In this document: in pieces, positions 32,366-41,003 of the stretch
Position numbering within the stretch: position 1 is the first letter of the stretch
Layout of the letters: each line of letters begins with the position of its first letter
Origin: Gammaproteobacteria bacterium
Lineage (GTDB): Bacteria > Pseudomonadota > Gammaproteobacteria > Steroidobacterales > Steroidobacteraceae
Direction: 5' to 3'
Assembly: GCA_018970145.1 (NCBI GenBank)
Contig: JAGWWY010000007.1
Coordinates: 46,875-110,874, forward strand
Length of the DNA: 64,000 bases
Notes under the pieces: generated by a model
What the model saw: the letters and a program-made list of their open reading frames with translations, nothing else
What the model was told of the DNA's origin: nothing
Database searches by the model: none
Made by a program: the position numbers and the translations under genes

Positions 32366-33612
32366 TGGCGTTCCTTTGCTCTAGCGCCTGTCGCTGCACT
32401 TAGCGTACGCAGCGCCAACTTGACTTCCGGATCCTCTCGCGCAGCGATCGGCATGACATCAGCGCCCGGAAGCAGCACATCAGGTTCGATACCCGTTTCA
32501 TTGATGGATACGCCTGCTGGCGTCACATATCGCGATGTCGTGAGTTTCAGGGCGCGACCATCGGCCAGTGGTAGAACACTTTGCACGACGCCTTTTCCAT
32601 AGGTTCGCCGACCCACCAACTGTGCACGACCATTATCTTTGAGGGCGCCCGCTAAAATCTCGGCAGCCGAAGCCGACGCGCCGTTGATCAACAACACCAG
32701 CGGCACACCCTCGAGCAACTGACCCCGAGAGGCGTCCATGCGGAAATTGGCTTCCCCTGTACGACCTGTCGCCGAGACGATATTACCCGCATCGAGCAAC
32801 GCATCGGCTACCTCGACTGCAGCTTCAAGAACACCGCCCGGGTTGTGCCGCACGTCGAGTACGACGCCACGCAGGGGCTCTGAAGTGGCGAGTTCCCGCA
32901 ACACTCGCTCGAAATCTTTGCGCGTCGTCTCGCTGAAGGAAGCGATACGGACATAGGCATAGCCCGACTCCAGCATCTCACCGGAGACGCTGTGCACCTC
33001 GACCTTGACGCGCTCGAGCGCCACGCTGACCAATTCGGCGCTCTCGGCGCGACGCAGGGTCAGGCGGACAAGCGAGCCCGGCGGACCGCGCATTTGCTCG
33101 AGTGCCGCGCTGACATTACCGCCGACGGCCTCGTCATCGATCTGCAGGATGACGTCGCCGCCGCGTATACCTGCTCGCGCTGCCGGTGAATCCGCCAAGG
33201 AGCGTACGACCTTGATGCCTTCGCCTTCAGCAGACACCTCGATACCAATACCGGGATAACTCCCGGCTGCGCCGCGGCGCAGCTCCTCATACTCGCGTCG
33301 GTCGAGGTAAGCCGAGTAGGGATCCAATCCGCCGACCATGCCGCGCATCGCTTGCTCGAGCAAACGATCGGGTGTCACCTCATCGACATATTCGCGCTGC
33401 ACTTGCGCGATAATTTCGGCGATCCTCCGCGATTCACTCGCTGGCAGCTCGCGCACCGTCAAGGGTTTATCCGTTGTAGATTTCTTTGATGGATTCGACA
33501 CGTCGAGCGTTTCGGTTTCGGGCTGAGATACGAACCACGTGCCAGAGGCGCCCACAGCCAATCCTGCGGCCGCAGCCAACCAGACGAGACGGTGGGATTG
33601 CGCGAGGCTCAC
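32362..33612 (-). CDS. ctpA: S41 family C-terminal processing peptidase
   Basis: A 416-residue periplasmic Ser-Lys protease. An N-terminal membrane segment is followed by a PDZ domain (about 117-198) and the S41 core. The catalytic Ser is in NGASASAAE (S315) and the Lys in TYGKGVV (K340). The start is set at GTG 33612, which overlaps the envC stop as GTGA; a longer frame to 33633 would intrude 25 nt into envC. CtpA-type enzymes trim envelope proteins and murein hydrolases, which agrees with envC next door. Confidence 0.9.
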   Translation of the reverse strand: MSLAQSHRLVWLAAAAGLAVGASGTWFVSQPETETLDVSNPSKKSTTDKPLTVRELPASESRRIAEIIAQVQREYVDEVTPDRLLEQAMRGMVGGLDPYSAYLDRREYEELRRGAAGSYPGIGIEVSAEGEGIKVVRSLADSPAARAGIRGGDVILQIDDEAVGGNVSAALEQMRGPPGSLVRLTLRRAESAELVSVALERVKVEVHSVSGEMLESGYAYVRIASFSETTRKDFERVLRELATSEPLRGVVLDVRHNPGGVLEAAVEVADALLDAGNIVSATGRTGEANFRMDASRGQLLEGVPLVLLINGASASAAEILAGALKDNGRAQLVGRRTYGKGVVQSVLPLADGRALKLTTSRYVTPAGVSINETGIEPDVLLPGADVMPIAAREDPEVKLALRTLSAATGARAKERQ

Positions 33613-34757
33613 GGCTGACGAGTACTGAACCAAGGAGCGGGGTCGATGGGCCGCGCCGCTTGGCGAATTTCGAAATACAGCTGCGGCGCCGGACGCCCGC
33701 CCGTATCACCCACCGCTGCGATCGTATCGCCAGCCACGACGGTGTCGCCCACTTGGCGATAGAGCTGCTCGTTGTGCCCATAAAGACTGAGGAATCCGCC
33801 ACCGTGATCGATGATCACGAGCAAGCCCAAGCCTGCGAGCCAATCGGCATAGACAACGCGGCCACGATAGATCGCTCGTACCGGTGCGCCACGCTCGGCG
33901 CCGATCAGGGCCCCCTCCCATTTCATCGAACCCGCGCGTTGCTGACCGAAGCGCGAGACGATTTTTCCCGACACCGGCCACGCCAATTCGCCGCGCATCC
34001 GAGCAAAGGGGCTCTTGTTGTCGCTCGGAAAACTCGGCGTGGTACGTCGGAGCTGCTGGAGTAACTTTTGCAGAGCCGCTTGTTCGCGCTGCAAACGCTG
34101 TAAAGTCGCGTTACGTTCTTTGGCTTCCGCGTTCAATTGTGCGAGGACGACTCCTCGCTCCACGCGTGCTTTGTCGAGCTTGGCGACTTCACCAGACTGT
34201 TCGCGCTCCAACCGAGCGATACGCTCTTTCTCGGTTTCGAGATCACGCTCGAGCGCTGCGATCTCGTTGACCTTCGTTTCGATGACGCTGAGCTGTCGAG
34301 CCCGCGCCCGGCCGAAATAGGCGTAATACGCGACCAACCGACCGGCCTGCGATGGATCCTGTTCATTCAGCAGCATCTTGAGCGGATCTTCGCGGCCGAT
34401 TTGATGTGCCGCCCGTAGCTGTGCTGCCAGCGACGCTCGCTCGCTCGCCAACTCGGTTTCGCGCGCCCGCTTTTGCTCCGCGAGCTCTTGCAACCGTTGC
34501 TCACGAGTCTGCCGCTCACCGCGCAAACGACCGAGCACGACTCGCGCAGCCGAAGCGGACTGCTCGGCAGCCCGCAAACTTTTTGCAAGCCGATCCTTTT
34601 CGGCAGCGTCTTTGGCGACCTGACTGCGGATGCGTTCAATTTGTGAGCGCAACTGACGCAAGTCGGCTTCCGTTTTAGCCGCATCCTGCGCGTAGCCCGT
34701 CGGCGCTGCCGCCAGCAGGGTAAAAAGCAACGAAAAACAAAGGGTTCGGCCGCGCAT
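33609..34757 (-). CDS. envC: Murein hydrolase activator EnvC
   Basis: A 382-residue periplasmic protein with a signal peptide (CFSLLFTLLAAAPTGYA), a long coiled coil (about 30-240) and a C-terminal LytM domain. The LytM zinc ligands are degenerate (KWEGALIG in place of HxGxD; PQLYFE in place of HLHFE), so it should activate amidases rather than cut peptidoglycan itself, as EnvC does. The start at 34757 is chosen because the longer frame would run into the divergent rhodanese gene. Confidence 0.92.
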   Translation of the reverse strand: MRGRTLCFSLLFTLLAAAPTGYAQDAAKTEADLRQLRSQIERIRSQVAKDAAEKDRLAKSLRAAEQSASAARVVLGRLRGERQTREQRLQELAEQKRARETELASERASLAAQLRAAHQIGREDPLKMLLNEQDPSQAGRLVAYYAYFGRARARQLSVIETKVNEIAALERDLETEKERIARLEREQSGEVAKLDKARVERGVVLAQLNAEAKERNATLQRLQREQAALQKLLQQLRRTTPSFPSDNKSPFARMRGELAWPVSGKIVSRFGQQRAGSMKWEGALIGAERGAPVRAIYRGRVVYADWLAGLGLLVIIDHGGGFLSLYGHNEQLYRQVGDTVVAGDTIAAVGDTGGRPAPQLYFEIRQAARPIDPAPWFSTRQP

Positions 34758-34769
34758 GCGGCGAAATTG

Positions 34770-34775
34770 TATAAT
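34770..34775 (+). promoter_or_regulatory. Consensus TATAAT -10 box, predicted leaderless promoter
   Basis: Perfect TATAAT ending 7 nt before the ATG of the rhodanese gene (34783). Transcription normally starts about 7 nt after the -10, which would place the first base of the mRNA at or next to the ATG. No ribosome site fits in the gap. No good -35 hexamer is seen. Confidence 0.6.
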
Positions 34776-34782
34776 CTCTCGC

Positions 34783-35217
34783 ATGGAAAAGTTGCCGGAA
34801 TACATCGCCAACCACCCGTGGTTGGTTGGGATGGCTGCGCTCGCCGCCCTGCTGGTGCTCGTTTACGAGATCCGCCTCCGGCGCGACTCTTTCGCGGCCA
34901 TCTCACCGCAAGATCTGATCCGCCTGCAGAACCAAGGCGCATTGGTGCTCGACATTCGCAAGCCGGAGGACCACGCCGCGGGTCATATCGCCGGTTCGCG
35001 CCAAATGGACTCGCACGAACTCGTCAACGCTGGCGATAAATTGAAGAAACACAAGGAAAAACCGGTGGTGGTCTATTGTCACTCCGGCAGCACCGGCGCC
35101 TCGGCTGCGCGCGTACTGAACGGTCAAGGCTTCACGCAAGTTTTCAATCTGCGCGGCGGTATCAGCGGTTGGCAGTCGGAAAATCTGCCGCTCGCCCGTG
35201 AGAAGAGCCAAGCCTGA
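34783..35217 (+). CDS. Membrane-anchored rhodanese-like protein (YibN-like)
   Basis: A 144-residue protein with one N-terminal membrane helix (about 12-28) and a cytoplasmic rhodanese domain. The active-site loop is C99-HSGSTGA. It equals E. coli YibN by position: it precedes grxC, secB and gpsA, with envC divergent. It overlaps grxC by 1 nt (TGATG). A sulfurtransferase or membrane-insertion helper role is possible. Confidence 0.92.
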   Translation: MEKLPEYIANHPWLVGMAALAALLVLVYEIRLRRDSFAAISPQDLIRLQNQGALVLDIRKPEDHAAGHIAGSRQMDSHELVNAGDKLKKHKEKPVVVYCHSGSTGASAARVLNGQGFTQVFNLRGGISGWQSENLPLAREKSQA

Positions 35218-35468
35218 TGGTCAAAGTCGTCATGTACGCGACCGGCTGGTGCCCTTATTGCGAACGGGCACGGGGCCTGCTAACCCGCAAAGGTCTCACC
35301 TTCGAAGAAATCGATATCGATGCTGAGCCGTCACGTCGCGCCGAAATGATGACTCGCAGCGGTCGTCGCACAGTTCCGCAAATTTTTATCGGCGAGGTCC
35401 ATGTCGGCGGTTGCGACGACTTGCACGCCCTCGACGCCCGTGGCGGTCTCGATCCATTGCTCGTCTGA
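35217..35468 (+). CDS. grxC: Glutaredoxin 3
   Basis: An 83-residue class I glutaredoxin with the active site C12-P-Y-C15, the cis-Pro loop RTVPQIF and glutathione-binding GGCDDLHALD. It reduces disulfides and mixed disulfides using glutathione. Same order as E. coli yibN-grxC-secB-gpsA. Confidence 0.96.
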   Translation: MVKVVMYATGWCPYCERARGLLTRKGLTFEEIDIDAEPSRRAEMMTRSGRRTVPQIFIGEVHVGGCDDLHALDARGGLDPLLV

Positions 35469-35530
35469 CGACGTATGATCACACGATAACTAACTCCTGA
35501 ACTCATCGTCTTCCACAGAGGCTCATCGAC

Positions 35531-36040
35531 ATGGCTGATCCGAATCCAACTGCAGATGGCGTTGCCGGCACCGAAGCTGATCCGAACGCACCTGAGTTTT
35601 CACTGCAAAGCGTTTATCTCAAAGATTGCTCTTTCGAGGCGCCCAAGGGTCCGCGCGTCGACGGGCAGTGGAATCCGAACATCAATCTCGAACTGGATAC
35701 GGCAACCGAGATTCTCTCGCCCGATCTGCGCGAGATCGTGCTGCGTATCAGCGTCACCGCCAAGAACGGTGACGCCACGGCTTTCTTGGTCGAAGTGCAG
35801 CAGGGCGGTATCTTCGCGGTACGCAATCTCGGCGAAGAAGACTATCGTCGCGCGGTTGCCAGCATCGGCCCGAACGTGCTTTTCCCGTACGCGCGCGCGC
35901 AAATCGCCAACCTGGTAACCCAGGGCGGTTTCCCGCAGCTGTTGCTGCCGCCGGTCAACTTCGAACTGTTGTATGCGCGGTCGCGCGCCGAAGCGGCCGA
36001 AGCGCAGACTCAAGCCGCTCAGCAGCCGCTGAATAGCTGA
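35531..36040 (+). CDS. secB: Protein-export chaperone SecB
   Basis: A 169-residue tetrameric chaperone holding preproteins for SecA. The opening FSLQSVYLKDCSFEAP and the segment NLVTQGGFPQLLLPPVNF are diagnostic. A TATGAT at 35474-35479 in the 62-nt gap after grxC may give it a promoter of its own. Five nt separate it from gpsA. Confidence 0.96.
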   Translation: MADPNPTADGVAGTEADPNAPEFSLQSVYLKDCSFEAPKGPRVDGQWNPNINLELDTATEILSPDLREIVLRISVTAKNGDATAFLVEVQQGGIFAVRNLGEEDYRRAVASIGPNVLFPYARAQIANLVTQGGFPQLLLPPVNFELLYARSRAEAAEAQTQAAQQPLNS

Positions 36041-36045
36041 TATCG

Positions 36046-37056
36046 ATGACGGCCACGGGCACGCCGCTGGCCGTATTGGGCGCTGGATCCTGGGGCACGG
36101 CCCTGGCGATCCAGTTCGCCCGCACCGGTCACGACACTCGACTCTGGGCGCGTGACGCCGCACTCTTGGCGGCGATGGCGCAGGATCGTCGTAATGCTCG
36201 CTACCTACCGGATGCGCCATTCCCCGACCACTTGCACGTCGTCGATACGTTGGCAGCGGCGATTGATGGCGCGCAGGATGTCCTCATCGCCGTACCGAGC
36301 CATGCACTACGATCACTGCTCAAAGAATTAGCTCCCATCCTGCCACCCGATACGCGCCTCGCGTGGGCTACCAAAGGCTTCGAACTCGAGACCGGCCTGC
36401 TACCACACCAAGTCGCCCGCGAGGAACTCGGTTCCGACCGGTCATTCGCCGTGCTGTCGGGTCCGACATTCGCGCGTGAGGTCGGCGCTGGCTTGCCCAC
36501 GGCGATGACGATCGCCGCGACGGAGGAAGCGTTTGCGGTGTCGCTTGCACAAAATCTTTCGTCAGCCAACTTTCGCGCTTACACCTCGACCGATATCGTG
36601 GGTGTCGAGGTCGGCGGTGCCACGAAGAATGTGCTGGCGGTCGGCGCCGGCCTCGCTGATGGCCTCGGCTTCGGCGCCAATACTCGAGTGGCATTGATCA
36701 CCCGGGGTTTGGTCGAAATGACCCGACTTGGCGTGGCACTCGGTGCACAAAAGGAAACCTTCATGGGCCTCGCCGGGCTCGGCGATCTCGTCCTGACTTG
36801 CACCGATGATCAATCTCGTAACCGTCGCTTCGGTCTGCTATTGGCGGCGGGTCGCGGTGTCGAGGCCGCCCTCGTGGAGATCGGTCAGGTGGTGGAGGGA
36901 TATCTCGCTGCCCGTGCAGTCAAACTCGTGGCAAAACGATACGGTGTCGATATGCCCATCTGCGAGAGTATTTATCGCACGCTTTACGAGGCCTTACCGC
37001 CGCGCGAAGTGGTCAAAAGTTTGATGTCGAGACCGATCAAAGCGGAGTTCGATTAG
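36046..37056 (+). CDS. gpsA: Glycerol-3-phosphate dehydrogenase [NAD(P)+]
   Basis: A 336-residue enzyme making sn-glycerol-3-phosphate for phospholipids. Nucleotide motif GAGSWGTAL is at 12-20. ATKGFELETG, SGPTFAREV and the substrate segment GGATKNVLAVGAG are present. Its last 20 nt overlap the convergent trmL. Confidence 0.96.
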   Translation: MTATGTPLAVLGAGSWGTALAIQFARTGHDTRLWARDAALLAAMAQDRRNARYLPDAPFPDHLHVVDTLAAAIDGAQDVLIAVPSHALRSLLKELAPILPPDTRLAWATKGFELETGLLPHQVAREELGSDRSFAVLSGPTFAREVGAGLPTAMTIAATEEAFAVSLAQNLSSANFRAYTSTDIVGVEVGGATKNVLAVGAGLADGLGFGANTRVALITRGLVEMTRLGVALGAQKETFMGLAGLGDLVLTCTDDQSRNRRFGLLLAAGRGVEAALVEIGQVVEGYLAARAVKLVAKRYGVDMPICESIYRTLYEALPPREVVKSLMSRPIKAEFD

Positions 37057-37537
37057 TGGAGATCGCAAAACCAGTCTGCCGCCAAGCCTCGTAAAGCACG
37101 AGTGCGACGGCGTTCGACAAATTGAGGCTGCGGTTCCCCTCGCGCATCGGGATGCTCACGATGGCATCCCCCGTCACCTCGGCCTTTAGCTCCTCGAGTA
37201 TCTTCATCGGGAGACCGTGCCGCTCGGAGCCGAATATCATCACATCACCCGGCTGCCAGGCGATTTCATCGTAACGAATCGACCCGCCCGTTTCGATCGC
37301 GAACCACCGCTCTGCGCCTTGCGCGGCCAAAGCAACACGGCAGGCAGCGAAATCCTCATGGATATGCACGGCTGCCATCCAACGGTAATCGAGACCAGCG
37401 CGACGAACCGAGCGACGATCGAGGTCGAAGCCAAGCGGTCGGATCAAATGCAGCTCGGCGCCGGTGTTGGCACAAAGCCGGATCACATTGCCGGTATTGG
37501 GTGGTATCTCCGGCTCGAACAGCACGATATGGAACAT
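37037..37537 (-). CDS. trmL: tRNA (cytidine/uridine-34 2'-O)-methyltransferase
   Basis: A 166-residue SPOUT methyltransferase acting on the wobble base of tRNA-Leu isoacceptors. It begins MFHIVLFEPEIPPNTGN. The trefoil-knot SAM site is formed by FGSERHGLP and IPMREGNRSLNLSNAVALVLYE. The start at 37537 is taken from homology; the frame stays open far upstream inside pyrD antisense, without meaning. E. coli trmL is also near gpsA. Confidence 0.95.
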   Translation of the reverse strand: MFHIVLFEPEIPPNTGNVIRLCANTGAELHLIRPLGFDLDRRSVRRAGLDYRWMAAVHIHEDFAACRVALAAQGAERWFAIETGGSIRYDEIAWQPGDVMIFGSERHGLPMKILEELKAEVTGDAIVSIPMREGNRSLNLSNAVALVLYEAWRQTGFAISTNRTPL

Positions 37538-37561
37538 GCGCGCATGGTAACGCCCTGACTC

Positions 37562-37567
37562 TATAAT
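37562..37567 (+). promoter_or_regulatory. Consensus TATAAT -10 box, predicted leaderless promoter of the pyrD-type gene
   Basis: Perfect TATAAT ending 6 nt before ATG 37574. The sequence TATAATCTCT followed by GC and the ATG nearly repeats the arrangement at 34770. Only 36 nt separate this gene from the divergent trmL. No ribosome site is possible between box and start. Confidence 0.6.
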
Positions 37568-37573
37568 CTCTGC

Positions 37574-38509
37574 ATGTCCAGTCCCGCCGCTTCGCTGCGC
37601 TATCGTTTTTTGGGCCTCGATTTCGCCTCGCCCATCGTCCTGCTCTCGGGCTGCGTGGGTTTCGGCGAGGAGTACACACGTGTCGAGGGTTTCTCGAACG
37701 CCGACTGTGGTGGTGTCGTGCTGAAGGGCACGACGCTCGAGCCGCGTCTCGGTAATCGACCCCATCGAGTCTACGAAACACCGATGGGCATGCTGAATGC
37801 GATCGGATTGCAGAATCCAGGCACCGACCATGTCGTGAGCCAGATTCTCCCGACTCTCGATTTCACCGAAACCCGCTTCATCGCCAACGTCTCGGGCTCG
37901 ACTATCGAGGAGTATGCCGAGGTCACACGCCGGTTCGACGATTCGCCGATCGATGCCATCGAGATCAACATCTCCTGTCCCAACGTCAAAGAAGGCGGTG
38001 TTGCTTTCGGGAACTACCCCGAGATGTCGGCACGCGTCGTGGCAGCCTGCCGAGCGGTGACGCGAAAACCCATCATCACGAAGCTCTCGCCCAATCAGAC
38101 AGACATCAAAGAAAACGCCCGTCTTTGTATCGAGGCTGGTAGCGACGGTCTGTCGGTGATCAACACCATCATGGGCATGGCCATCGATGCGAAAACCCGC
38201 CGACCCGTCATCGGCAACGTGCAAGGCGGCTTGTCAGGTCCGGCAATCAAACCGATCGCGCTGCTGAAAGTACACCAAGTGTATGACGTGGCCCGCAAGC
38301 ACAACGTACCGATCATCGGTCAAGGCGGCATCACCTCGGCGACGGATGCCATCGAGTTCATCATCGCAGGTGCCAGTGCCGTGGGTGTCGGCACATCGTT
38401 GTTCTACGACCCGATGAGCTGCAAGAAGATCAACGCAGGCATTGCCGAGTATCTGCATGCCCACGGCTACTCAAACGTCACTGAACTGGTGGGGTCGTTG
38501 CAGCTTTGA
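37574..38509 (+). CDS. pyrD: Dihydroorotate dehydrogenase, class 1B-type catalytic subunit
   Basis: A 311-residue FMN TIM barrel. The active-site base is Cys135 in NISCPNV; class 2 membrane enzymes have Ser at this place. The N-terminus lacks the membrane-associating helices of class 2. GQGGITSATDAIEFIIAGASAVGVGT is the phosphate-binding end. Class 1B enzymes normally pair with PyrK for NAD+; no pyrK is in the window. It could also be a dihydropyrimidine dehydrogenase-like relative, but the full PyrD motif set favours the first call. Confidence 0.85.
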   Translation: MSSPAASLRYRFLGLDFASPIVLLSGCVGFGEEYTRVEGFSNADCGGVVLKGTTLEPRLGNRPHRVYETPMGMLNAIGLQNPGTDHVVSQILPTLDFTETRFIANVSGSTIEEYAEVTRRFDDSPIDAIEINISCPNVKEGGVAFGNYPEMSARVVAACRAVTRKPIITKLSPNQTDIKENARLCIEAGSDGLSVINTIMGMAIDAKTRRPVIGNVQGGLSGPAIKPIALLKVHQVYDVARKHNVPIIGQGGITSATDAIEFIIAGASAVGVGTSLFYDPMSCKKINAGIAEYLHAHGYSNVTELVGSLQL

Positions 38510-39569
38510 GGTAGACAGTCTGCGTCGGGTATGCAAACTCGATGTCGTTGGCAGCAAAGTCAGCGTGGATCCGCCGGTTCACCGCATCGACGATCTTCAA
38601 AAATTTGAACCGAACGTCGGCCGGTTCAGGCACAAAATATACGATCTCGAATTCGAGTGCCGAAGCACCAAACTGCAGCAATACGCAGTACTCGAAACGC
38701 GTGCCCGGGACGCTCGCAACTGCCGCCTCGACAAGCTGCGGTATGAGCTGCAATTTTTCGGGTGTGGTTTGATAAGCGACACCGAGTGTGAACAACGAGC
38801 GGCGCTCCGGCATGCGGCCCATGTTTCGGATGCGGCATTTGAGCATGTCGGCATTCGATAGCACGATCTGCTCGCCCGAGAGACTACGCAAACGAGTGCT
38901 CTTGACGCCGATTTTTTCGACGGTGCCATCGATGTCGTCGATACGCAACCAATCACCAACCTCGAACGGTTTGTCGAGCAGGATCGATAGCGACGCCAGC
39001 AAATCACCGAGTATCGTCTGTACGGCGAGCGCGATCGCAATACCGCCGACACCGAGGCCCGCGACGAGTGCCGTGATGTTGACGCCGAGGTTGTCGAGGG
39101 CAAGCAACATCGCCACGGCGAAGATCAACACCCGTGCGACGAACAACCCGATATCGAGAACGACGTTTTCGGAAGCGCCACCGACACGCTCTGCCGCCTG
39201 ACGCTTGCGTTGTTCGACCAAGAAGCTTGCCGCTGCAACAGCCCACAAAGCAGCCTGAAACCATCCGGCGAATACGATGACGCTGATGGAGATCCGATCG
39301 AGCCGCGGCGGTAGCTCGAGAAAACGCATGGCGAAATACAACGCCACGACAAACAGGAACAAACGACGAGTGCGCTTGATCAGCAACAGCACGAGTTCGA
39401 TTGGACCGGCCTCGGTCAAATCGCGTAGCTTGCGCGCACGCGACAACAGGAACATTCGCAGGAAGGGCAACACGGTAAAGGTGACTGAAAAGGCCAACGC
39501 TGCCAGCGCCCATTGGGACAACGGGTTGCCGTACAAGGTTTGATCCAACCAGAGCATCGCGTCAGTCAT
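38478..39569 (-). CDS. MscS family mechanosensitive channel
   Basis: A 363-residue channel with four or five N-terminal helices, the pore helix (NITALVAGLGVGGIAIALAVQTILGDLLASLSILLDKPFEVGDW) and a C-terminal beta/vestibule domain beginning IDDIDGTVEKIGVKSTRLR. It releases solutes during osmotic down-shock. It lies 3 nt after ntrC and may be co-transcribed with it. Its 3' end overlaps pyrD by 32 nt. Confidence 0.92.
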   Translation of the reverse strand: MTDAMLWLDQTLYGNPLSQWALAALAFSVTFTVLPFLRMFLLSRARKLRDLTEAGPIELVLLLIKRTRRLFLFVVALYFAMRFLELPPRLDRISISVIVFAGWFQAALWAVAAASFLVEQRKRQAAERVGGASENVVLDIGLFVARVLIFAVAMLLALDNLGVNITALVAGLGVGGIAIALAVQTILGDLLASLSILLDKPFEVGDWLRIDDIDGTVEKIGVKSTRLRSLSGEQIVLSNADMLKCRIRNMGRMPERRSLFTLGVAYQTTPEKLQLIPQLVEAAVASVPGTRFEYCVLLQFGASALEFEIVYFVPEPADVRFKFLKIVDAVNRRIHADFAANDIEFAYPTQTVYLKAATTPPVQ

Positions 39570-39572
39570 CGG

Positions 39573-41003
39573 TCACGCCGCTGCGTCGTCTGAACCCTCA
39601 ACAGCATACTCTTCCATCGCGAGTTCTTTAAGTTTGCGCGTCAAAGTGTTACGACCCCAGCCGAGCAGCTTGGCCGCTTCCTGTCGATGACCGCTCGTAT
39701 GACGCAGAGCCACGCGAATGAGCGTACGTTCGAACTCAGGCAACGCAGTATCGAGCAGCGGCGCGGCATCACGACGCAGCGATTCCGTCTCGGCCCAAGC
39801 GGCCAGGACTTGCGACCAACCGTCGGCGTCCGCGAGTGCGCTGGTGCCACGGATTTCGCTTGGCAAGTCTTCGAAACGAATCTCGCCACCCGGTGCCAAC
39901 ACCGTTAAGCGACGACAAAGATTGACGAGTTCGCGGACATTGCCCGGCCAAGCGTAAGCCTCGAGTGCGGCGCGCGCATCGGAGGCGATCCGTTTGCGCT
40001 CCACACCAAGCTCTGTCGAGGCAATACCAAGGTAATGGTCCAACAAATCAGCGACGTCCTCACGTCGCGCCCGCAAGGGAGGCAACTCCATCCGAATGAC
40101 GTTCAGCCGATGAAACAAGTCTTCGCGAAACAGACCGCGCGTGACCCGATCTTCGAGATCTTGATGGGTTGCGGCGATCACACGCACGTCAACACGAATC
40201 GGTAGTTGACCACCCACGCGATAGAACTCCCCTTCGGCAAGGACCCGCAGCAAGCGGGTCTGCAAGCCGGTCGGCATATCGCCGATCTCATCGAGGAACA
40301 ACGTGCCACCATCGGCCTGCTCGAAGCGCCCACGACGCAGCGCATCAGCACCGGTAAACGCGCCTTTTTCGTGACCGAACAACTCCGACTCGAGCAGCTC
40401 GGACGGGATCGCCGATGTATTGAGGGCGATGAACGGTTTACCCGAACGAGGGCTGTGCTCATGTAACGCGCGGGCGACAAGCTCCTTGCCGGTGCCCGAC
40501 TCACCAGTGATCAAAACGCTGACAGCGGAGCGAGACAAGCGACCGATAGCGCGAAACACCTGTTGCATTGACGGCGCCTTACCGAGCAACTCGCGCATCG
40601 GCGTCTCGTCGGTAGAACTCAGGATGGGTTTCGCGCTGCTCTCTGCTGCACGACGAACCAACTCGACAACCTGGTCGATATCGAAGGGCTTTGGCAAATA
40701 CTCGAAAGCACCGCTCTCGTACGCCGATACTGCGTTATCGAGATCCGCGTGTGCGGTCATCACGATGATCGGCAGCTGCGGACGCGTCTCGTGTAGACGG
40801 CGCACCAGATCAAGACCGGATAGCCCCGGCATACGGATATCGGTCAACAGAACATCCGGCGCATCGCCACGCAAGGCCTCGAGCGCCGGTTCCGCAGCCT
40901 CGAAAACCCGCGGTGTCATGCCCCCACTTTTGAGTGCGCGTTCAAGCACCCAACGAATCGAGGCATCATCGTCAACCAACCAGACGCGCAGTGCAGAGTT
41001 CAT
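39573..41003 (-). CDS. glnG: Nitrogen regulation response regulator NtrC (NRI)
   Basis: A 476-residue sigma-54 activator. The receiver domain has phospho-acceptor D55 (VLLTDIRMP). The AAA+ domain holds Walker A GESGTGKE (167-174) and the sigma-54 contact loop GAFTGA (214-219). A Fis-type helix-turn-helix closes the protein ([20 protein letters not shown]). Probable target sites lie upstream of glnA 2.6 kb away. It overlaps ntrB by 4 nt. Confidence 0.96.
   Translation of the reverse strand: MNSALRVWLVDDDASIRWVLERALKSGGMTPRVFEAAEPALEALRGDAPDVLLTDIRMPGLSGLDLVRRLHETRPQLPIIVMTAHADLDNAVSAYESGAFEYLPKPFDIDQVVELVRRAAESSAKPILSSTDETPMRELLGKAPSMQQVFRAIGRLSRSAVSVLITGESGTGKELVARALHEHSPRSGKPFIALNTSAIPSELLESELFGHEKGAFTGADALRRGRFEQADGGTLFLDEIGDMPTGLQTRLLRVLAEGEFYRVGGQLPIRVDVRVIAATHQDLEDRVTRGLFREDLFHRLNVIRMELPPLRARREDVADLLDHYLGIASTELGVERKRIASDARAALEAYAWPGNVRELVNLCRRLTVLAPGGEIRFEDLPSEIRGTSALADADGWSQVLAAWAETESLRRDAAPLLDTALPEFERTLIRVALRHTSGHRQEAAKLLGWGRNTLTRKLKELAMEEYAVEGSDDAAA

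Noticed and set aside
33609..34757. Active LytM zinc endopeptidase
   Set aside because: The HxGxD and HxH ligands are replaced, so it is annotated as an EnvC-type activator.
37538..38224. Upstream in-frame extension of trmL inside pyrD
   Set aside because: TrmL homology begins exactly at 37537; the extension is antisense to pyrD and compositionally odd.
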